Below, piece by piece: positions 1-4,864 of a DNA stretch of 6,140 bases. The stretch is taken from NCBI GenBank assembly GCA_027035825.1, contig JALVTX010000215.1, positions 1 through 6,140 on the forward strand, read 5' to 3'. Under the pieces are notes generated by a model. The model was given only the letters and a program-made list of their open reading frames with translations. It had not been told where the DNA came from and made no database searches. Both the position numbers and the translations under genes were made by a program. Source of the stretch: Mariprofundaceae bacterium. Its GTDB lineage: Bacteria; Pseudomonadota; Zetaproteobacteria; Mariprofundales; Mariprofundaceae. The stretch's first letter is position 1. The number at the start of each line of letters is the position of its first letter.

Positions 1-1
1 C

Positions 2-400
2 CAGCACCGCGTGCAGCTCCGGCTTCGAGCCCGCCTCCAGCCCCCAGCGAAACTCGCCGCCGAACTCGATGATTTCCTCCACCACCTGCCGTTGCTGGTT
101 CACCTTGATCGGATAGACCCCGAAGTATTCGCCCTGGTAGCCGGCTTCCTCGCGCGCAATCGCAAAGCGCCGGGAAATCTGCGCCATGCGCCGGCGCAAG
201 ATGTCCGAGAACCGAATCAGCAGCGGCGGGTGCACCCCGCGCCGGCGCAGCTCGTCGCACAGATCGCGCAAGTCGATGGCGAGCCTGCCGTCCGGCAGCG
301 CCTCGATGCGCCCGCGCGCGTTGACCCGGAAGAAGCCGCGCCCCCAGCCGTCCACCCGGTACAGGCGCGCGGCGTCGGCCACGCTCCACGATTCGCTCAT
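2..400 (-). CDS. speA: Biosynthetic arginine decarboxylase SpeA, N-terminal part (cut by window edge)
   Basis: The first 133 codons of a PLP-dependent arginine decarboxylase, which turns arginine into agmatine and CO2 as the entry to putrescine and spermidine synthesis. Reading from the ATG at 400, the protein begins MSESWSVADAARLYRVDGWG, matching the N-terminal segment that precedes the barrel in SpeA. The family motif VYPIKVNQQRQVVEEI spans residues 95-110; its lysine, K99, is the expected Schiff-base lysine for PLP. The conserved WGLEAGSKPEL follows at 119-129. The rest of the barrel and the C-terminal domain lie beyond the left edge, so completeness cannot be judged. The start is supported by GGAGG nine bases upstream and by an ATGA overlap with the symporter stop, implying translational coupling. 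Family assignment is very secure; it is the biosynthetic fold-III enzyme, not the acid-inducible AdiA type. Confidence 0.95.
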   Translation of the reverse strand, partial: MSESWSVADAARLYRVDGWGRGFFRVNARGRIEALPDGRLAIDLRDLCDELRRRGVHPPLLIRFSDILRRRMAQISRRFAIAREEAGYQGEYFGVYPIKVNQQRQVVEEIIEFGGEFRWGLEAGSKPELHAVL

Positions 401-1614
401 CGCGCCCCGCCTCCGAGCAGCCGGCCCACCACGGCCGCGCCCACCGAATCGCCATAGACGTTGATGGTGGTGCGGCAGCGGTCGAGGAACCAGTCAATGG
501 CCAGGATCAGGCCGATGCCCTCAGTGGGCAGCCCCACGGCCTCCAGCACGATGACCATCGTCACCAGCCCCGCCTCGGGAATGCCGGCGGCGCCGATGGC
601 GGCCATCGTGGCCGTCACCAGCACCAGCAACTGCTGGCCGAAATCCAGCGTCACGCCGTAGGCCTGGGCGATGAACAGCGCCGCCACCGCCTCGTACAGC
701 GCCGTGCCGTCCATGTTCACGGTCGCGCCCAGCGGCAGCACGAAGCGCCGGGCCTCGCGCGGCACGCCGGCCTCGCGCACGCCCTCCATCGTCACCGGCA
801 GCGTCGCCGACGACGAGGCGGTGGAGAAGGCCGTCATCAGCGCCGCGCCCACGTGCCCCAAATAAGCCGCCACCGGGCGACGGGCCACCAGCCACAAGAG
901 CAGCGACAGCACGATCGCATGCGTGAGCAGGCCGGAGAGCACCGTCAGCGCATAACGCCCCAGCCCCGCCAGCTGCGCCAGGAACGCCTCGCCGCCGCCG
1001 GCCGCGCCCAGCCGGGAAGCGATCAGCGCGAACACGCCCAGCGGCGCCAGCGCCATGATCCAGCGCACCATCGTCATCATCGCCTCGTTCAGGCCCTCGA
1101 AGAAGGCCAGCACCGGCCGGCCGCGCTCCCCCAGGGTGGACAGCGCGGCGGCGAAAGCGATGCAGAACACGATGACGGGCAAGAGCTTCATCTTGGCCGC
1201 GGCGCCGATGATGTTCGGGTGCACGAAGGAGAGGATCAGGTCGGTCGCCCCCACCTCGGCCACGTGCGGCTTCGGCGCGTTCGCCGTCTGGCCCAGCGGC
1301 ACGCCCGCCCCGGGCTGCCAGAGGTTGGCCATGACGAGCCCGATGGCCACGGCCACCAGCGTCGTCGTCGCGTAATAGGCCACGGACACGCCGCCCATGC
1401 GCCCCAGCCCGCGCACGTCGCCCAGCCCCGCCACGCCGCTGATGACGCTCGCCGCCACCAGCGGCACGATGAGCATCTTCAGCGCCGTCAGGAACAGCTC
1501 GCCCATCCACGTCACGGACTGCATGGCCGGCCCCCAAACGTAGCCCGCCGCGCCGCCGGCCACGATGGCCGCGCCCATGCCCCACGCGATCAGCCGTTCA
1601 GCATTCCAGCTCAT
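397..1614 (-). CDS. Dicarboxylate/amino acid:cation symporter (DAACS family, GltP/EAAT-like)
   Basis: A 405-residue inner-membrane secondary transporter that should import glutamate, aspartate or a C4-dicarboxylate with Na+ or H+. The hallmark motifs are present in order: helical hairpin 1 serine run SSSATLP (267-273), helix 7 NMDGT (300-304), hairpin 2 GAAGIPEAGLVTM (341-353), and helix 8 with D374, D378, R381, T382, N385 and D389. R381 aligns with the GltPh arginine (R397) that binds the substrate side-chain carboxylate, so an acidic substrate is expected rather than the neutral ones of ASCT carriers, which have Cys there. The hairpin 2/helix 8 stretch looks closer to animal EAAT sequences than to E. 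coli GltP, from memory of those families. Length fits GltPh (about 417). The open frame runs on to 1917, but that part overlaps the murU-like gene in another frame; the ATG at 1614 has GGAGAG upstream and begins at the first transmembrane segment. Exact substrate is unknown, so no gene symbol is given. Confidence 0.9.
   Translation of the reverse strand: MSWNAERLIAWGMGAAIVAGGAAGYVWGPAMQSVTWMGELFLTALKMLIVPLVAASVISGVAGLGDVRGLGRMGGVSVAYYATTTLVAVAIGLVMANLWQPGAGVPLGQTANAPKPHVAEVGATDLILSFVHPNIIGAAAKMKLLPVIVFCIAFAAALSTLGERGRPVLAFFEGLNEAMMTMVRWIMALAPLGVFALIASRLGAAGGGEAFLAQLAGLGRYALTVLSGLLTHAIVLSLLLWLVARRPVAAYLGHVGAALMTAFSTASSSATLPVTMEGVREAGVPREARRFVLPLGATVNMDGTALYEAVAALFIAQAYGVTLDFGQQLLVLVTATMAAIGAAGIPEAGLVTMVIVLEAVGLPTEGIGLILAIDWFLDRCRTTINVYGDSVGAAVVGRLLGGGAR
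410..414 (-). promoter_or_regulatory. Ribosome binding site of speA
   Basis: On the minus strand GGAGG lies nine bases before the ATG at 400, inside the last codons of the symporter gene. It supports the short overlapping start of speA. It is seen directly; use as a ribosome binding site is inferred from spacing. Confidence 0.7.
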
Positions 1615-2291
1615 CGAACGTTCGCTCTCCTCGCCCGCAACCAGTCCGCCGGGCGGCCGATGTCGAACCACCAGCCCTCGTGCCGCACGCCGGTGCAGCG
1701 ACCCTCCGCCATCAGGGCGCGAATGGCCGCTGCAAGCGGAAACCTCGCGCTCGCGGGCCAGCGCCGCAAGGCAACGGGATCCCAGACGGAGACGCCCGCG
1801 AAGGTGAGGCGCGACCCGCCATCCGCCATCACCTGCCCGCCCCGCAGCGCAAAATCCCCGCGCGGATGGTGCGGTGGATTGTCCACCAGCCCCAGGCAGG
1901 CGCCGCCCTCGGGACAATGGCGCGCCAGCCTGGTCACGTCCAGGTCGGTGAGGATGTCGGCATTGTGCACCGCCAGCGGCCCGTCGCCCGGCAACAGCCG
2001 CAACGCCAGCCGCACGCCGCCGCCGGAATCCAGCAACTCGTCCTCGACGCTGTAATACAGCCGCACGCCCAGCCGCCGGCCGTCCCCCAGCGCCCGCATC
2101 AACTGCTGCCCATGGTGGTGAACATTGATGGCCACGTCATGAATGCCAGCCGCCGCCAGCCGCCGGATCACGCGCTCGATGACCGCATCGCCGCCCCTCA
2201 GCGGCATCAGCGCCTTGGGCCGGTCCCGCGTCAGCCACTTCAACCGCGTGCCCAGCCCCGCGGCCAGCACCACCGCGCGCTCAACCCGCAT
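1611..2291 (-). CDS. murU: MurU-like nucleotidyltransferase (N-acetylmuramate-1-phosphate uridylyltransferase)
   Basis: A 226-residue sugar-1-phosphate nucleotidyltransferase, close to the roughly 223 residues of Pseudomonas MurU. MurU couples UTP and MurNAc-1-phosphate to UDP-MurNAc in the cytoplasmic peptidoglycan recycling route that bypasses de novo synthesis and the fosfomycin target MurA. Visible features are the Rossmann-like nucleotide loop LAAGLGTR (9-16) with PKALMPL (25-31), SGGG (89-92), the metal-binding aspartate in HNADI (D112), the MurU-like VDNPPHHPRGDF (136-147), the segment TFAGVSV (163-169), and the C-terminal WWFDIG (207-212) with probable second metal ligand D210. The usual RPLT after the first loop reads KWLT here. 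The start at 2291 has GGAG eight bases upstream. The gene overlaps its upstream neighbour by 11 nt and the symporter by 4 nt. The usual partner kinase AmgK is not in this window. Another sugar-phosphate specificity is possible; the family is certain, MurU the best guess. Confidence 0.78.
   Translation of the reverse strand: MRVERAVVLAAGLGTRLKWLTRDRPKALMPLRGGDAVIERVIRRLAAAGIHDVAINVHHHGQQLMRALGDGRRLGVRLYYSVEDELLDSGGGVRLALRLLPGDGPLAVHNADILTDLDVTRLARHCPEGGACLGLVDNPPHHPRGDFALRGGQVMADGGSRLTFAGVSVWDPVALRRWPASARFPLAAAIRALMAEGRCTGVRHEGWWFDIGRPADWLRARRANVR
1625..1630 (-). promoter_or_regulatory. Ribosome binding site deciding the symporter start
   Basis: GGAGAG on the minus strand, ten bases before the ATG at 1614, within the last codons of the murU-like gene. 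It favours the 405-residue symporter over a reading frame starting about 100 codons earlier, whose extra N-terminus is low-complexity and unlike the family. Confidence 0.6.
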
Positions 2292-2556
2292 CGCGCAGGC
2301 TCCGCCACAGCCCCCAGGCGTTGATGCCCATCCAGGCCGCCTCCAGCAGCATCAGCCCCGCGTTGCGGTAGAGCACGGCCACGCCCATCAGCGCCGCGCC
2401 GCCCACGAAGCTGATGGAGAAATACAGCCGCCGCCGCTCGGGCCGCCATACCATCAGCGCGTAGGCGCCCAGAATGAGGACGGAGCCCGCCAGCCCCAGC
2501 CACTGCTCGGGCGCGGCCCAGTCGGTTGCGAGAATGGCAGCGCTTCGGGAAGGCAT
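2281..2556 (-). CDS. Small three-helix membrane protein, CBU_0592-like
   Basis: A 91-residue hydrophobic protein with three likely transmembrane segments, about residues 19-37, 44-63 and 67-86, separated by short basic or polar loops (RPERRRLYF, RN). The pattern W-x-G-x-x-G-S, then A-Y near the end of helix 1, R-L-Y-F leading into helix 2 and a Trp/Ala/Gly-rich third helix resembles the CBU_0592 family of small bacterial inner-membrane proteins of unknown function. I infer this from pattern memory only. The start is uncertain: the ATG at 2556 is preferred, but the frame stays open to a TTG at 2586, just after the Omp85 stop, and GGGAGG at 2575-2580 is 18 bases before the ATG, too far for a normal spacing. 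The 3' end overlaps the murU-like start by 11 nt, so the two are probably co-translated. No enzymatic motif is visible; a role beside peptidoglycan recycling would be speculation. Confidence 0.75.
   Translation of the reverse strand: MPSRSAAILATDWAAPEQWLGLAGSVLILGAYALMVWRPERRRLYFSISFVGGAALMGVAVLYRNAGLMLLEAAWMGINAWGLWRSLRDAG
2300..2303 (-). promoter_or_regulatory. Ribosome binding site of the murU-like gene
   Basis: GGAG on the minus strand, eight bases before the ATG at 2291 and inside the 3' end of the small membrane protein gene. It fixes a start that gives the expected N-terminus just before the nucleotide-binding loop. Confidence 0.55.
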
Positions 2557-2595
2557 GCGCGCAAACGTGCCATGCCTCCCTGCCAAGTCAAACGA

Positions 2596-3897
2596 TCAGA
2601 ACGCCTGGCGCGTGCCGAGATAGAAACGCCAACGGCGCGTGGCGAAGCCATAGGCCGCATCAGCGCGGATCGTGCCCCGCACCAGCCAGCGCAGGGTCCA
2701 TCTCAGGCCGCCGCCCACGCCCACGAACGTCCGGTCGGGCGCGCCGATTCGCCCGCCCACCCAGGCCGCGTCCGTGAACGCCACCAGCTGGATGTTGCTG
2801 TCCGGTCGCGGCAAGAAGCGGCCCTCGATCGTGCCCAGCGCGTAGCGCTTGCCCTGCACCTCGCCGGGAAAATAGCCGCGGAGCTGGTTGCGGTTGCCAA
2901 TATCGAACAGCCCGTCGCGCAACACGTCGCCGCCGGCCAGCCCGCCATCCAGCCGCAGGTTCACGGTGTTGCTGCGGCCGATGGGCACGTAGTCGCGCAG
3001 CAGCAGTTCCTGCCGCCAGACATTGATGTTCGAGCCCAGCGAGCGGTGGGACAGCGCCAGCGACCAGTCCATGCTCAGGCCCGTCAGCCAGGTGATGCGG
3101 TCGTCCACGCGCCGGTAGCTGGCGCCGGCCAGCAGCGTGTGCTTGCGCACGCCGACAACGTCCGGCTGCGGCTGGCCGCGCTTCAGCCGGAAGGCCGTGT
3201 TGGAGCCGGAAAACCCGGCGCGAACGCCCCAGCCCTCGCCCTCGACCGGGCCCAGCGCATAGCGCAGCACCGCCGACACGCTCCGCAAATCGCGTAGATA
3301 CTGCGCCACGAACACGCCATTCTGGTAGGCATCGAAGCGCGACTGCCCCCAGCTCCCGCTCACGTTCAGGCCAAACATCGAATCGGCGATGCGTGGCCAG
3401 TCGTAGCCCAGATTCAGCGTCTGGCCGCGGGCGTCCGAGAAATTGGTGCCGGTATCCTCGACCACGCTCATGTTCAGGTGATGGCCGAGACCCCACAGGT
3501 TGAATTCGTCCAGCGCCAGGCCCACCGACGATGCGCCGTTGTCCCGCCGCGTCGCCTGCGGCAACAGCCACAACGACCAACGCTCGCGCACGCGCACATG
3601 CACCACGCCATCCGCATCCGGCGGCTCGATGTGCGCCTCGGAGAACAGACCCAGATTGCGCAACCACCGCTCACCGATGGCTGCATCCTCGTCGCGCCAG
3701 ACATCACCGCGCGCAAACGGCAGTTGGCGCAACACCGTCCGCGGCCGGGTGCGATGGAGTCCCTCGATACGGATATCGCGGATCACCGTCTCTGCCGCGA
3801 CGACTTCCCGGGCAAGGTTCGCCAGCACCAGGCCCATCAAGCTCCAGGCGACGCACAGCGCCAGCAGCCAGCGAGCGATAAATCTTCGCAACCCCAT
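2596..3897 (-). CDS. One-POTRA Omp85 family outer-membrane protein (BamA/TamA-like)
   Basis: A 433-residue outer-membrane barrel of the Omp85 superfamily. Residues 1-35 form a signal peptide: basic MGLRRFIARW, a hydrophobic core, and a likely cleavage after VVAA. Residues 37-107 look like a single POTRA domain (VIRDIRIEGLHRTRPRTVLR, then LRNLGLFSEAHI and VHVRVRERW). From about 120 to the end are alternating beta-strands, including the first hairpin GLALDEFNLWGLGHHLNMSVVED and the L6-loop signature RGY (340-342) inside NQLRGYFPGEVQGKRYALG. The protein ends in phenylalanine, as expected for recognition by the BAM machinery. BamA has five POTRAs and TamA three, so this is a reduced form, similar in make-up to the C-terminal half of PlpD. 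It follows the patatin gene after 55 nt. No good Shine-Dalgarno is seen before the ATG at 3897, but the signal peptide fits that start. Substrate or partner is unknown; family membership is secure. Confidence 0.9.
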   Translation of the reverse strand: MGLRRFIARWLLALCVAWSLMGLVLANLAREVVAAETVIRDIRIEGLHRTRPRTVLRQLPFARGDVWRDEDAAIGERWLRNLGLFSEAHIEPPDADGVVHVRVRERWSLWLLPQATRRDNGASSVGLALDEFNLWGLGHHLNMSVVEDTGTNFSDARGQTLNLGYDWPRIADSMFGLNVSGSWGQSRFDAYQNGVFVAQYLRDLRSVSAVLRYALGPVEGEGWGVRAGFSGSNTAFRLKRGQPQPDVVGVRKHTLLAGASYRRVDDRITWLTGLSMDWSLALSHRSLGSNINVWRQELLLRDYVPIGRSNTVNLRLDGGLAGGDVLRDGLFDIGNRNQLRGYFPGEVQGKRYALGTIEGRFLPRPDSNIQLVAFTDAAWVGGRIGAPDRTFVGVGGGLRWTLRWLVRGTIRADAAYGFATRRWRFYLGTRQAF

Positions 3898-3952
3898 ATT
3901 CAGGGTTGTAGCCGGCCAGCCGGGGAATGCAACAGCGGCGGCAACGCGTGAA
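3898..3952 (-). other. 55-nt gap between patatin and Omp85 genes
   Basis: This is the longest clear intergenic stretch in the window. Read on the minus strand it holds a short GC-rich self-complementary patch, CCGGCTGGCCGG, at about 3912-3923, without a following T-run, so I do not call a terminator. A -35/-10 pair of the sigma70 type is only weakly matched (TTGCAT and TACAAC), so I do not call a promoter either. Nothing resembling a Shine-Dalgarno precedes the Omp85 ATG. Read-through from the patatin gene is therefore the simplest view. Confidence 0.5.
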
Positions 3953-4864
3953 TCAGCCCAAGCGCTTTTGCATCAGGGGAAGCGCCTTTCGCGCCGCCTC
4001 GCGCCCCTTCTCGATTTCGGCGTCCGGGTTCGAAAAATCATGCCACTGGGTGAACCCGACCAGCGGCTCGATGAGCACATCGGCAAACTGCTTCTCGTAG
4101 CGCCGCAGATACAAGGCCTTGATGCGCGTGGCCCAGTCCACCATGGCCATCACGTTCCTAGGCTCGTCCTCGGGGCTGGGACGGGCGCCCACGTTGACGG
4201 CCGCCACGAAGCGGCCCTCCCCCGCCATCATGCGCGCCTCCCGCGCCGGCAGCTCCGAGGCCAACCCGCCATCCACGAAGCGTTCGCCGTGGATGCTCAC
4301 CGGCTCGAACACGCCCGGAATCGCCATGCTGGCCGCCACGGCGCAGGCCAGCGACACGTCGGTGTCGCCGGAGAATATCCGGCACTCGCCGGCCGGGAAC
4401 GACACCGCCGTGACATACAGCGGAATCTGGAGGTCATCGAACGACTTGCCCTGGCAGAAGTCATGCACGATGCGGATCAGCGTTTCCACGTCCGCCACCG
4501 CGACACCCGTGGCCGCGCGCGCAAAGAGAATGGACTGGCGCGCCGCGCCCACCAGCCGCGACAGCCAGCTCTCATCGTCCACCTCCTCGCCCTCCAGCAC
4601 TGGCAGATCGAGGCTGTTGAACAGCTCCGACCGCAGGCCTTCCCTGGCGCGTTCGATGCACCGGGCGGCATCCGGCTCCAGCGCATACATCGCCCCGAAC
4701 AGGGCCCCGATGCTGGTGCCGACAATGGCGTCCGGGCGGAAACCCTCGGCCTCCAGCACCTCCAGCACGCCCAGGTGCGCCAGGCCGCGCCCGCCCCCGC
4801 CGCCCAGGGCCAGCACGAAGCCCTGTTCACGGCCGCGTCCAAACCAGCGTGTCAGCATGCTCAT
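3953..4864 (-). CDS. Patatin-like phospholipase (RssA/NTE-type serine hydrolase)
   Basis: A 303-residue patatin-domain protein, expected to hydrolyse ester bonds of phospholipids or other lipids with a Ser-Asp dyad. The oxyanion-hole loop GGGGGRG is at 21-27, the nucleophile motif GTSIG at 49-53 with S51, and the catalytic aspartate D198 in VDGG (197-200). The segment AAVAASMAIPGVFEPV-like (around 175-189) preceding it is also typical. The catalytic domain begins almost at once (FVLALGGGGG from residue 16), leaving no room for a signal peptide, so the protein looks cytoplasmic or peripherally bound to the inner membrane. The last 60 residues are charged and helical. The ATG at 4864 overlaps the glnD stop by 4 nt (ATGA), indicating translational coupling; no strong ribosome site is visible, and a second in-frame ATG lies two codons later. 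The next gene is a one-POTRA Omp85 barrel, an order reminiscent of PlpD. Enzyme class is secure; substrate unknown. Confidence 0.9.
   Translation of the reverse strand: MSMLTRWFGRGREQGFVLALGGGGGRGLAHLGVLEVLEAEGFRPDAIVGTSIGALFGAMYALEPDAARCIERAREGLRSELFNSLDLPVLEGEEVDDESWLSRLVGAARQSILFARAATGVAVADVETLIRIVHDFCQGKSFDDLQIPLYVTAVSFPAGECRIFSGDTDVSLACAVAASMAIPGVFEPVSIHGERFVDGGLASELPAREARMMAGEGRFVAAVNVGARPSPEDEPRNVMAMVDWATRIKALYLRRYEKQFADVLIEPLVGFTQWHDFSNPDAEIEKGREAARKALPLMQKRLG

Noticed and set aside
1615..1624. Perfect 10-bp palindrome CGAACGTTCG just before the symporter start.
   Set aside because: It is fully explained as the last codons of the murU-like gene, is a single short copy, and such palindromes occur by chance; no operator can be claimed.
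1615..1917. N-terminal extension of the symporter frame by about 100 codons.
   Set aside because: It overlaps the murU-like gene in another frame, is not hydrophobic or family-like, and a good ribosome site and the expected N-terminus support the start at 1614.
853..2055. A 400-codon plus-strand open frame rich in His, Gln and Arg.
   Set aside because: It is antisense to the symporter and murU-like genes and its composition is that of a reverse-complement shadow, with no domain signature.
3912..3923. GC-rich self-complementary patch in the patatin-Omp85 gap as a possible terminator.
   Set aside because: The potential stem is very short and no T-run follows in the direction of transcription.
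3898..3945. Possible sigma70 promoter (TTGCAT, 16 bases, TACAAC) ahead of the Omp85 gene.
   Set aside because: The -35 match is only three of six bases and the spacing is short, so it is not distinguishable from chance.
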